Translations under genes and position numbers: made by a program
In this document: piece after piece, positions 55,694 through 63,967 of the stretch
How positions within the stretch are numbered: position 1 is the stretch's first letter
Layout: every line of letters begins with the position of its first letter
Assembly: GCF_001704275.1 (NCBI RefSeq)
Contig: NZ_CP011533.1
Span: 4,154,001 to 4,218,000, forward strand
DNA length: 64,000 nt
Source: Streptomyces noursei ATCC 11455
Lineage (GTDB): Bacteria > Actinomycetota > Actinomycetes > Streptomycetales > Streptomycetaceae
Direction of reading: 5' to 3'
The notes under the pieces: generated by a model
Database searches by the model: none
What the model was told of the DNA's origin: nothing
Seen by the model: only the letters and a program-made list of their open reading frames with translations

Positions 55694-56187
55694 TTGACGG
55701 CCGACGGTGTCCGTGTCGAGGCCGCCCGCAGCCCCCGAATTCCGCTCGCGGCAGGGCCTTCCGGGCCCTCGTCGACCCCCTCCGCCGCCCCGCGAGCGGC
55801 CTCGCCTCCGTCCTCGCGCAGGGCTTCACCGGCTCCCTCGAACGGCCCGCGCTCCGCCGCGCCGCCGCCGCGTTGTCCCAGCATGCGGACGTGATCACGT
55901 TCTCCCTCCGGGGCCACGGCGGCGGCGCCGGCCGGTCCACCGCCGGCGGCCACGAGAGCCACGCCCCGACCGCCGCGGTCCGCCGGGCCCGCTCCCCGGG
56001 CCACCGCCGGACCGGCACCGTCGGCGCCTCCCCGGGCGGCCCGGTCGCGCTCCGGCGGGCCGCCCCGCACGGCCGCCGGCGGGCCGCCGACGGCCGGGGG
56101 GAGCACGGGGAGCGCACGGATGCGTTCCCCGATGTCGTGGCCGCTGTCAGTGCCCCGCCCCGGTGGCACCACCGGGGCACGGCGTCG
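55694..56187 (+). pseudogene. Decayed alpha/beta hydrolase, 5' and 3' ends missing
   Basis: The plus strand reads FRALVDPLRRPASGLASVLAQ, GFTGSLERPALRRAAAALSQHADVITFSLRGHGGGAGRST, VRRARSPGHRRTGTVGASPGGPV and VSAPPRWHHRGTASLPRLRH: the order and spacing of an alpha/beta hydrolase (oxyanion GFTGS, RGHG, nucleophile G-A-S-P-G where VGFSMGG is usual, SAPxRW). There is no start codon in this frame; a GTG at 55707 lies in another frame, suggesting a frameshift. The frame runs without a stop into the antisense of the ABC gene, and the last third of the family fold, including the catalytic His, is gone. Confidence 0.6.
56157..56178. terminator. Terminator of the ABC exporter operon
   Basis: GCCCCGGTGG / CCACCGGGGC inverted repeat, ten perfect base pairs around CA, just after the ABC gene's stop. 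Confidence 0.65.
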
Positions 56188-58221
56188 CTACCCCGCCTCC
56201 GTCACGGCCTCCGCGAACTGGGCCGCGTACAGGCGGGCGTAGGCACCGTCCGCGGACAACAGGGTGTCGTGGGTGCCCTGTTCGACGATCGAGCCGTTCT
56301 CCATCACCAGGATGACGTCGGCGTCCCGGATGGTGGAGAGGCGGTGCGCGATGACGAAGCTGGTGCGGCCGCTGCGGAGTTGGGCCATGGCGTGCTGGAT
56401 CAGCACCTCGGTGCGGGTGTCGACCGAGCTGGTGGCCTCGTCCAGGACGAGGATGGCCGGCTCGGCGAGGAAGGCCCGGGCGATGGTGATGAGCTGCTTC
56501 TCGCCCACCGAGACGTTGGCGCCCTCCTCGTCGATGACGGTGTCGTAGCCGTCGGGAAGGGTGCGGACGAAGCGGTCGACGTGGGTGGCCCTGGCGGCCT
56601 CGACGACCTTGTCGCGGGAGGTCCCCTCGGGGGCGCCGTAGGCGATGTTCTCGGCGATGGTGCCGCCGAAGAGCCAGGTGTCCTGGAGGACCATGCCGAT
56701 GTGGCCGCGCAGCTCCTCACGGGACATCTCCGCGATGTCCACGCCGTCGAGGGTGATCCGGCCGTCGCGGACCTCGTAGAACCGCATCAGGAGGTTGACC
56801 AGGGTGGTCTTGCCGGCGCCGGTCGGGCCGACGATGGCGACGGTCTGGCCGGGGCGGACGGACAGCGAGAGGTCCTCGATGAGCGGCTTGTTCTCGTCGT
56901 AGCGGAAGGAGACGCCCTCGAAGGCGACCCGGCCGGTGACCTGCTCCGGGCGGGCGGGCCGCTCGGCGTCGGGGTGCTGCTCCTCGGCGTCGAGGAGTTC
57001 GAAGACCCGCTCGGCGGAGGCCACGCCGGACTGGACGAGGTTGGCCATCGAGGCGACCTGGGTCAGCGGCTGGCTGAACTGGCGGCTGTACTGGACGAAC
57101 GCCTGGACGTCGCCGATGGACAGCGCGCCGGAGGCGACGCGCAGGCCGCCGACCACGGCCACCAGGACGTAGTTGAGGTTGCCGATGAACATCATCGCGG
57201 GCTGGATGATGCCGGAGATGAACTGGGCCTTGAAGCCCGCGGAGTAGAGCGCGTCGTTCTGCTCGCGGAACAGCGCGGCGGACTCCTTCTGCCGGCCGAA
57301 GACCTTGACCAGGGAGTGTCCGGTGTACATCTCCTCGATGTGCGCGTTGAGCTTGCCGGTGGTCTTCCACTGCTGGACGAACTGGGGCTGGGCGCGCTTG
57401 CCGACCTTGGTGGCGACGACGACCGAGACCGGCACCGTGACCAGGGCGACCAGGGCCAGCAGCCAGGAGATCCAGAACATCATGCCCAGCACGCCCACGA
57501 TCGTCAGCAGCGAGGCCACTATCTGGCTGAGGGTCTGCTGGAGCGTCTGCTGGATGTTGTCGATGTCGTTGGTGGCGCGGGAGAGCACCTCGCCGCGCTG
57601 CTGCTTGTCGAAGTAGCTCAGCGGCAGCCGGGCGAGCTTCTCCTCGACCTGCTCGCGCAGCCGGAAGACGGTGCGCTGCACGACGCGGGTGGCGATCCGG
57701 GCCTGGACGAAGCCGAAGACGGAGGAGCCGACGTAGATCAGCGCGACGAAGAGCAGGACCATGCCCACCGCGCCGAAGTCGGTGTGCGGGCCGGGGGCCA
57801 CCGGCATGCTGGCGACCAGGTCGGCGAGCCCGCCCTGGCCGTGCGCCCGCAGCAGGTCGGCGGCCTGCTCCTTGGTCAGCCCCGCGGGCAGGTCGCGGCC
57901 GACGATGCCGGCCATGATCAGGTCGGTGGCCCGGCCCAGCACCTTGGGGCCGACGACGGTCAGCGCCACGCTGAGCACGCCGAGCAGCAGCGCGACCGTG
58001 ATCAGGCCGCGCTCCGGCCGCATCTGGGCCAGCAGCCGCTTGCCGGAGCCCTTGAAGTTCAGGGACTTGTCGATCGGGCCGCCCATCATGCGGGCCATCG
58101 GACCGCCGCCGGGGGCCGGGCCGCGGCGGGGGGCCGACGTGGGCGCCTCCGGGGAGGCACCGGCGGGCGTCGCCCCCGGGGCCCGGTCGGTGGCCAAGCC
58201 CTGTTTGTCCGCGGTGGTCAT
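56188..58221 (-). CDS. ABC exporter half-transporter 2 (consensus Walker B, altered signature)
   Basis: 677 residues: a disordered N-terminus (about 1-60), six membrane helices (about 75-400, with a long extracytoplasmic loop after helix 1) and a C-terminal nucleotide-binding domain. Walker A VGPTGAGKTT and Walker B ILVLDEATSSVD are standard, but the signature reads NVSVGEKQ instead of LSGGQ. It pairs with the next gene, whose Walker B lacks the catalytic Glu, so the dimer has one competent and one degenerate ATP site. Overlaps that gene by ATGA. Substrate unknown; probably lipids or drugs. Confidence 0.9.
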   Translation of the reverse strand: MTTADKQGLATDRAPGATPAGASPEAPTSAPRRGPAPGGGPMARMMGGPIDKSLNFKGSGKRLLAQMRPERGLITVALLLGVLSVALTVVGPKVLGRATDLIMAGIVGRDLPAGLTKEQAADLLRAHGQGGLADLVASMPVAPGPHTDFGAVGMVLLFVALIYVGSSVFGFVQARIATRVVQRTVFRLREQVEEKLARLPLSYFDKQQRGEVLSRATNDIDNIQQTLQQTLSQIVASLLTIVGVLGMMFWISWLLALVALVTVPVSVVVATKVGKRAQPQFVQQWKTTGKLNAHIEEMYTGHSLVKVFGRQKESAALFREQNDALYSAGFKAQFISGIIQPAMMFIGNLNYVLVAVVGGLRVASGALSIGDVQAFVQYSRQFSQPLTQVASMANLVQSGVASAERVFELLDAEEQHPDAERPARPEQVTGRVAFEGVSFRYDENKPLIEDLSLSVRPGQTVAIVGPTGAGKTTLVNLLMRFYEVRDGRITLDGVDIAEMSREELRGHIGMVLQDTWLFGGTIAENIAYGAPEGTSRDKVVEAARATHVDRFVRTLPDGYDTVIDEEGANVSVGEKQLITIARAFLAEPAILVLDEATSSVDTRTEVLIQHAMAQLRSGRTSFVIAHRLSTIRDADVILVMENGSIVEQGTHDTLLSADGAYARLYAAQFAEAVTEAG

Positions 58222-59951
58222 GCCGCCTCCTGCTCGGTGAGCTGGGAGAGCACGATCTCCCGGTAGGTCTCGTTGCCGGCCATCAACTCGCCGTGGGTGC
58301 CGGTGCCCACGATCCGGCCCTCGTCCAGGACCACGATCCGGTCGGCGCCGCGGATCGTGGAGACCCGCTGGGCGACGATCACCACGGTGGCCCGGTCGGT
58401 CTCCCGGGCCAGTGCGGCGCGCAGAGCCGCGTCGGTGGCGTAGTCCAGGGCCGAGAAGGAGTCGTCGAAGAGGTAGATCTCCGGCTTGCGGACCAGGGCG
58501 CGGGCGATCGCCAGGCGCTGTCGCTGACCGCCGGAGACGTTGGTGCCCCCTTGCGCGATCGGCGCGTGCAGGCCGCCCTCCATCCGCTCGACGAAGTCCC
58601 GGGCCTGCGCGATCTCCAGGGCGTGCCACAGCTCGTCGTCGGTGGCGTCCGGGTTGCCGTACCGCAGGTTGCTGGCGACCGTGCCGGAGAAGAGGTACGG
58701 CTTCTGCGGCACCAGGCCGATCACCGCGGCCAGCGTCTCCGGGGCCAGGGTGCGCACGTCCTCGCCGTCGACCAGGACCGTGCCGCCGGTGGCGTCGAAG
58801 AGCCGGGGCACCAGCCCGAGGAGGGTGGACTTGCCGGAGCCGGTGGAGCCGATGACGGCGGTGGTCTCGCCGGGGCGGGCGGTCAGGGAGATGTCCTTCA
58901 GGACCGGCTGCTCGGCGCCGGGGAAGCGGAACTCCACGTCCCGCAGCTCCAGTTCGCCGTGCCGGCGCAGCGTGCCGACCGGTGCGGCGGGCGGGGTGAC
59001 GCTGGACTCGGTCGTCAGCACCTCCTGGATGCGCTCGGCGCAGACCTCGGCGCGCGGCAGCATCATCACCATGAACGTCGCCATCATGATCGACATCAGG
59101 ATGTACATCAGGTAGCTGAGGAAGGCCGTCAGCGCCCCGATCTCCATCTCCTTGGCGTCGATGCGCAGCCCGCCGAACCAGACCACGGCCACGCTGGAGA
59201 GGTTCACGATCAGCATGACCAGCGGGAACATCATCGACATCAGCCGGCCGGCGCGGATCGAGATGTCGTAGAGACCGGTGTTGGCCCCGGCGAACCGCTC
59301 GCGCTCGTACCGGTCACGGACGAAGGCGCGGATGACGCGGATGCCGGCGATCTGCTCGCGCAGCACGCGGTTGACGGTGTCGATGCGCTCCTGCACGCCG
59401 CGGAACAGCGGACGCATCCGACGCACGATCAGTGAGACGAGGATCCCGAGGACCGGGACGATGACCAGGAGGAGCGCCGACAGCGGCACGTCCTGGTTGA
59501 GCGCCATGGCGATGCCGCCGACGCACATGATCGGCGCCGAGACCATCATCGTGAACGTCATCAGGACCAGCATCTGGACCTGCTGGACGTCGTTGGTGGT
59601 GCGGGTGATCAGCGACGGCGCGCCGAAGCGCCCCACCTCGCGGGCGGAGAACGACTGCACCCGGTCGAAGACCGCGGCCCGGATGTCCCGGCCCAGCGCC
59701 ATGGCCGTGCGGGCGCCGAAGTACACCGCGCCGATCGCGCAGGCGATCTGGAGCACCGTCACCGCGATCATGAAGCCGCCGACGCGGAAGATGTAGCCCG
59801 TGTCGCCGGCCACGACACCGTTGTCGATGATGTCGGCGTTGAGGGTCGGCAGATAGAGCGTGGCCAGCGTCTGTATCAGCTGGAGCAGGACGATCAGGGA
59901 TATGGAGCGCCTGTAGGGCCGCAGATGCGCCCGCGCGAGTCGGACCAACAC
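58218..59951 (-). CDS. ABC exporter half-transporter 1 (degenerate Walker B)
   Basis: 577 residues: six membrane helices (about 15-310) and a nucleotide-binding domain with Walker A GSTGSGKST, signature NVSGGQRQR and Walker B IYLFDDSFSALD. The residue after the Walker B Asp is Asp in place of the catalytic Glu. This matches heterodimeric exporters such as TM287/288 and BmrCD. First gene of a two-gene operon with four-base overlap. The frame opens at the ATG at 59951 with the first membrane helix nearby. Confidence 0.9.
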   Translation of the reverse strand: MLVRLARAHLRPYRRSISLIVLLQLIQTLATLYLPTLNADIIDNGVVAGDTGYIFRVGGFMIAVTVLQIACAIGAVYFGARTAMALGRDIRAAVFDRVQSFSAREVGRFGAPSLITRTTNDVQQVQMLVLMTFTMMVSAPIMCVGGIAMALNQDVPLSALLLVIVPVLGILVSLIVRRMRPLFRGVQERIDTVNRVLREQIAGIRVIRAFVRDRYERERFAGANTGLYDISIRAGRLMSMMFPLVMLIVNLSSVAVVWFGGLRIDAKEMEIGALTAFLSYLMYILMSIMMATFMVMMLPRAEVCAERIQEVLTTESSVTPPAAPVGTLRRHGELELRDVEFRFPGAEQPVLKDISLTARPGETTAVIGSTGSGKSTLLGLVPRLFDATGGTVLVDGEDVRTLAPETLAAVIGLVPQKPYLFSGTVASNLRYGNPDATDDELWHALEIAQARDFVERMEGGLHAPIAQGGTNVSGGQRQRLAIARALVRKPEIYLFDDSFSALDYATDAALRAALARETDRATVVIVAQRVSTIRGADRIVVLDEGRIVGTGTHGELMAGNETYREIVLSQLTEQEAA

Positions 59952-60121
59952 AGGCCGGAGCCTATGCGAACACTTGCCTTCGGCAATCGAATTTCCCCGA
60001 ACCGTGCAGGAATCGTCCCGGACCGCCGCAAACTCTTTACCCGAACTTGCCCGGAACCGGGCCGGCCGCCGCGTACGCCATCATGGAGGCGGCAAGAGCC
60101 CCCCGACGTGAAGAGGCCGCC

Positions 60122-60385
60122 GTGACAACAACTGGCACCGTGCGCTACTGGGCCGCGGCCAAGGCCGCCGCCGGCGCCGCAGAGGAGCCGTACGCGGCGG
60201 CGACGCTCGCCGAGGCACTGGACGCGGCGCGCACCGCGCACACCGCGAACCCGGAGTTCGCCCGCGTCCTGCTGCGCTGCTCCTTCCTGGTGGACGGCGT
60301 CCAGGTCGGCTCCCGCGATCATGCGGAGGTACCGCTGACCCAGGGCGGCACCGTCGAGGTCCTGCCGCCGTTCGCCGGAGGATGA
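60122..60385 (+). CDS. MoaD/ThiS-family sulfur carrier protein
   Basis: 87 residues with a ubiquitin-like beta-grasp fold (GTVRYWAAAKAAAGAAEEPY, VLPPFAGG). The C-terminal Gly-Gly is the site that becomes thiocarboxylated to deliver sulfur for molybdopterin, thiamin or cysteine synthesis. Which pathway it serves is not shown; the sulfurtransferase 3 kb away could supply sulfur. GTG start after GAAGAGGCCGCC. The next gene starts ten bases after it. Confidence 0.85.
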   Translation: MTTTGTVRYWAAAKAAAGAAEEPYAAATLAEALDAARTAHTANPEFARVLLRCSFLVDGVQVGSRDHAEVPLTQGGTVEVLPPFAGG

Positions 60386-60395
60386 GCAGAGGGTC

Positions 60396-61688
60396 ATGAG
60401 CGACAACCAGCCGCAGCACCAGAACCCGTACGACCCGTACACCGACCCGTCACCCGGCCACCACCCCACGGCGCCGCCGCACGGCGACACCCCCGGCTAC
60501 GCTCCCCCGTCCCCGCACCCCGGGTACGACCCGCAGACGGCCTACGGCACCCCGTACGGGCAGCAGCCCTACGACCCCTATATGCAGCAGCAGCCGCAGC
60601 AGCCGACCCAACCGGCCCCGCAGCACCGGCATCCCCAACAGGCGCAGCACGCACAGCAGCCCTACGGCTACGACGCGTACGGGCAGCCGCAGCACCAGTC
60701 CGCCGCCCCCTACGGGCAGGACGGCTACGGACCGGACGCCTACGGGAACGACGCCTACGGTTCGGACGCCTACGCGGCCCCGGTCCCGGCAGCCGCACAG
60801 CAGCACGGCGCGCACCAGGGTGCCCACGGCGCCGCGCACGGGACCACCGCCACCGCCGAGCCGGTGCCGGTCGAGCCGGTGCCGGTCGGCCACCCGGAGG
60901 CGGAGGCCGCCGCGCCCGCCCCCGCCGCGCCGCTCAAGCCCAACCAGATCGCCCGCGCCGAGGGCCGCTCGCCGATCATCCCGCCGGGCATCCAGCCGGC
61001 CGCGCTGACCGCGCTACTCGCCCTGCTGCTGGCGCTGGCCGCGCCGGTGGCCCGCCCGGTCCTGGTGGTCCCGGTGGTGCTGCTCCAGGCCGTCACCGCC
61101 GCCGGCTGGTTCCGGCTCAACGGCATGTGGCCGGCCCGCCAGGGCATCGCGCTGGCCTTCCTGGGCGGCGTGGCCACCGACGTCGGTCTGCTGGCCACCC
61201 CGCACGAGGACGCGCCGCTGGTGGCCATCGGCACGCTCGGCGTGTGGTGCCTGCTGGTCATCGTCCTCCAGCTGCGCAACCGCAGCAGCGCGGACGAGCG
61301 GATGTACGCGCTGACCGCGGGCCTGACCTCGTCCGCGCTGGCCGTGCTCGCCTCCGGCCACCTGGCCGCCGACCCGGACGCGGTGGCGGTCGGCGCCGCC
61401 GCGGTCGCCCTGGCGACGCTCGCCCGGGCGCTGCCGCTGCCCGGCCCGCTCACCCTGGTGCTCGGCCTGCTGGCCGGCGCCGGCGGCGGCATCGCGGCCG
61501 GCCAGCTGACCGGCATGGGGGCCACCGCGGCACTGCTGGGCCTGGCCGCCGGCGGCTGCGCCCTGATCGGCCTGCGGGTGGCCAGCTACGACTACCCGTC
61601 GAAGTTCGTCCACATGACCGCGGGCGTCGCCCTGCCGCTGGCCCTCGCGGCCCCGGCGGTCTACGTGCTGGGCCGGGCGCTGGGGTAG
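60396..61688 (+). CDS. Multi-pass membrane protein with Gln/Tyr/Pro-rich N-terminus
   Basis: 430 residues. A long low-complexity cytoplasmic region (about 1-185; QQPYDPYMQQQPQQPTQPAPQ, repeats of PYG and DAYG), then eight or so short hydrophobic segments from about 205 to 428 (LTALLALLLALAAPVARPVLVVPVVLLQAV; LVLGLLAGAGGGIAAG). No known domain recognised. A conserved Streptomyces membrane protein of unknown function, lying between moaD and the DUF2993 gene as in other Streptomyces, as I recall. It follows moaD after ten bases, so the two are probably co-transcribed. Confidence 0.8.
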   Translation: MSDNQPQHQNPYDPYTDPSPGHHPTAPPHGDTPGYAPPSPHPGYDPQTAYGTPYGQQPYDPYMQQQPQQPTQPAPQHRHPQQAQHAQQPYGYDAYGQPQHQSAAPYGQDGYGPDAYGNDAYGSDAYAAPVPAAAQQHGAHQGAHGAAHGTTATAEPVPVEPVPVGHPEAEAAAPAPAAPLKPNQIARAEGRSPIIPPGIQPAALTALLALLLALAAPVARPVLVVPVVLLQAVTAAGWFRLNGMWPARQGIALAFLGGVATDVGLLATPHEDAPLVAIGTLGVWCLLVIVLQLRNRSSADERMYALTAGLTSSALAVLASGHLAADPDAVAVGAAAVALATLARALPLPGPLTLVLGLLAGAGGGIAAGQLTGMGATAALLGLAAGGCALIGLRVASYDYPSKFVHMTAGVALPLALAAPAVYVLGRALG

Positions 61689-61886
61689 CCCCAGGCCCGC
61701 CACGCAGCGCCGCGGCGGCCGTACGGAGCGCAGGGTTCGGCGCTCGGTACGGCCGCCGCTCCCGTTCCGGCGACCGGTTCGTCTAGGGTTCCCGGAGCGC
61801 GGGCTGGGGGCTCGCGTACCGGATTGGACGAATCGGCCGACGGGACGCACCCCGGCCCGGCGGCCACAAGTGGGGGTAGTGGTTCG

Positions 61887-62588
61887 ATGCGCGCACTGAA
61901 GGTGCTGCTGGTGCTCGTCGTGATATTCGGCGGGCTGTTCGTGGCGGCCGACCGCGTCGCGGTCAATCTCGCCGAGAGCAAGGCCGCGGACAAGCTCCGC
62001 AGTATGAACGGGATCACCTCGACGCCCGAGGTCTCCATCAAGGGCTTCCCGTTCCTGACCCAGGTCGCCGGGCGGAACCTCGACGAGGTCGACGCCGAAC
62101 TCGACCATGTGGCGGCCCGTTCCGAGGGGCGCACGCTGACCCTCAAGCATCTCTCGGCGCAGTTCCACGACGTCGCGCTGACCAGCGACTACACCTCCAT
62201 CCAGAGCGCCGCCTCGGCCACCGCCACGGCCGAGATCTCCTACGCGGACATGACCAACGCGGCCGGCGGCGGCGTCAAGATCTCCTACGGCGGCGAGAAG
62301 AACGGCCGCGCCCAGGTCAAGATCTCCCCCAACATCCCGCTGCTCAGCTCGTTCGACGTCACCGGCACGATCGACATCGTCCACGGCGACACCGTCCAGG
62401 TGCGGGCCGAGCGCATCCCCGCGATGTGCCAGGCGATCCCCGGCTGCGAGCGCAAGGTGCGGGCCCAGACCGACCACGGCTGGAAGCTGGACCAGCTGCC
62501 GGGCAGCCTGAAGCTGGAGAAGGTCACCACGACCGCGCAGGGCATCACGGTCACCGCGTCCGGCACCGACGTCAAGCTCACCGGCTGA
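61887..62588 (+). CDS. DUF2993 lipid-binding protein (LmeA-like), short form
   Basis: 233 residues: one membrane helix or signal (ALKVLLVLVVIFGGLFVAADRV, about 3-24), then a DUF2993 domain with VSIKGFPFLTQVAGRNLDEVDAELD. That signature is shared with the protein encoded at 48260-49684. Mature part has two Cys near the end (MCQAIPGCER) that could form a disulfide. Predicted to sit at the outer face of the membrane and bind lipids. ATG at 61887 follows GTGGGGGTAGTGG; an in-frame TTG/GTG further upstream would break the helix position. Confidence 0.84.
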   Translation: MRALKVLLVLVVIFGGLFVAADRVAVNLAESKAADKLRSMNGITSTPEVSIKGFPFLTQVAGRNLDEVDAELDHVAARSEGRTLTLKHLSAQFHDVALTSDYTSIQSAASATATAEISYADMTNAAGGGVKISYGGEKNGRAQVKISPNIPLLSSFDVTGTIDIVHGDTVQVRAERIPAMCQAIPGCERKVRAQTDHGWKLDQLPGSLKLEKVTTTAQGITVTASGTDVKLTG

Positions 62589-62804
62589 CCCGCCCCGGCG
62601 GGTGGCGGACCGCCCCACCGGACCGCCACCCGTCCACACCCTGAGACATCCCAGTCCGTAAACCAGACCCCCTCATCGGCGGCGCCCCCGCCGGGCCCTC
62701 CCGGCCTCGTTTCCCGGCACACGCATCCCGTATCGCGGACAATCACATCTCGCCATTTGACACACCGGTGACATGCCGCGCTCTCCCTCCCTACGATCGG
62801 TGCC

Positions 62805-62912
62805 ATGCAGAGCGCATTGAGCGGTCTCCGTCCACGGAGACAGGCGGTACTGACGAAGCGGCGGGCAGTCGACCTGTGCCGCGTCGCCGCCATGCTCTGT
62901 CGCCCTGTCTGA
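62805..62912 (+). CDS. Leaderless Cys-containing leader peptide upstream of the sulfurtransferase
   Basis: A 35-residue peptide: basic start, then LTKRRAVDLCRVAAMLCRPV with two Cys close to the end. This matches the family annotated as 'putative leader peptide' in Streptomyces, found before sulfur and amino-acid genes. TACGAT (62792-62797) lies seven bases before the ATG, with GTGACA 18 bases further up, so translation would begin at the first base of the mRNA. A hairpin follows 17 bases after the stop. Stalling at the Cys codons when cysteine is short would fit attenuation of the sulfurtransferase. Confidence 0.7.
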   Translation: MQSALSGLRPRRQAVLTKRRAVDLCRVAAMLCRPV

Positions 62913-62929
62913 CGGGCCGTTGGCTCCCT

Positions 62930-62958
62930 CCCCGCGCTCTTCCGCAACGGAAGCGGGG
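62930..62958 (+). promoter_or_regulatory. Hairpin after the leader peptide, possible attenuator
   Basis: CCCCGC pairs with GCGGGG around an inner stem TTCCG-CAA-CGGAA, with a bulge GCTC on the left arm. It is placed where a transcription attenuator or ribosome-controlled hairpin would act. No T-run follows. Confidence 0.5.
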
Positions 62959-63079
62959 GTGACCCACCGTCCCGGCCGGCCGTCTCCCCAAGGCCGCGCC
63001 CCTTCACGTGTCCCCAGCACAGCGCCGCGCGCATCCCGTCGCGCCGCGCCGTCCGGCGTACCCGTGTGCACCCCTCAAT

Positions 63080-63095
63080 CCCCCCCCCCCCCCCC
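63080..63095 (+). repeat. Homopolymer run of 16 C
   Basis: Sixteen C in a row, 26 bases before the sulfurtransferase ATG and just before its GGAGGAGAG ribosome site. Such tracts slip during replication, and are also prone to sequencing error. Confidence 0.8.
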
Positions 63096-63121
63096 GCAAC
63101 TGCCCCGGAGGAGAGAACGAC

Positions 63122-63967
63122 ATGAGCCGTAGCGACGTCCTGGTAGACGCCGACTGGGTCGAGGCCCACCTGGAGGACCCGAAGGTCGTCATCGTCGAGG
63201 TCGACGAGGACACCTCGGCCTACGACAAGAACCACATCAAGAACGCCGTCCGGATCGACTGGAAGAAGGACCTCCAGGACCCGGTCCGCCGCGACTTCGT
63301 CGACCAGGAGGGCTTCGAGAAGCTGCTCTCCGCGAAGGGCATCGCCAACGACGACACCGTCGTCCTCTACGGCGGCAACAACAACTGGTTCGCGTCCTAC
63401 GCCTACTGGTACTTCAAGCTCTACGGGCACGACAGCGTCAAGCTGCTCGACGGCGGCCGCAAGAAGTGGGAGCTGGACTCCCGCGACCTGGTCGACGGCG
63501 CCGAGGTCCCCGCCCGCCCGGCCACCGCGTACAAGGCCCAGGCCCAGGACACCTCGATCCGCGCCTTCCGCGACGACGTGGTCGCCGCGATCGGCACCAA
63601 GAACCTGGTCGACGTCCGCTCCCCCGACGAGTTCAGCGGCAAGCTGCTGGCCCCGGCGCACCTCCCGCAGGAGCAGTCGCAGCGCCCCGGCCACGTGCCC
63701 AGCGCCCGCAACATCCCGTGGTCGAAGAACGCCAACGACGACGGCACCTTCAAGTCGGACGAGGAGCTCACCGCCCTCTACCAGCAGGAGGCCGTGGACC
63801 TGGCGAAGGACACCATCGCCTACTGCCGCATCGGTGAGCGCTCCGCGCTGACCTGGTTCGTGCTGCACGAGCTGCTCGGCCAGACCAACGTCAAGAACTA
63901 CGACGGTTCCTGGACCGAGTACGGCTCGCTGGTCGGCGTCCCGATCGAGCTCGGCGCCAACAAGTAA
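63122..63967 (+). CDS. Thiosulfate sulfurtransferase (rhodanese), CysA-like
   Basis: 281 residues: two rhodanese domains (about 5-125 and 150-275). The C-terminal one holds the active Cys235 in the loop CRIGERS, which carries a persulfide; the N-terminal one is structural. RSPDEFSGKLLAP and HVPSARNIPW are typical. Transfers sulfur from thiosulfate to cyanide or thiols in vitro and may feed sulfur to MoaD/ThiS proteins. The ATG at 63122 after GGAGGAGAGAACG is clear. An upstream leader peptide, hairpin and C-run suggest expression responds to cysteine. Confidence 0.92.
   Translation: MSRSDVLVDADWVEAHLEDPKVVIVEVDEDTSAYDKNHIKNAVRIDWKKDLQDPVRRDFVDQEGFEKLLSAKGIANDDTVVLYGGNNNWFASYAYWYFKLYGHDSVKLLDGGRKKWELDSRDLVDGAEVPARPATAYKAQAQDTSIRAFRDDVVAAIGTKNLVDVRSPDEFSGKLLAPAHLPQEQSQRPGHVPSARNIPWSKNANDDGTFKSDEELTALYQQEAVDLAKDTIAYCRIGERSALTWFVLHELLGQTNVKNYDGSWTEYGSLVGVPIELGANK

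Noticed and set aside
54790..58266. A 1158-codon open frame on the plus strand
   Set aside because: Mostly antisense to glnR and the ABC operon. Only the segment 55694-56187 shows a protein family pattern and is listed as a pseudogene.
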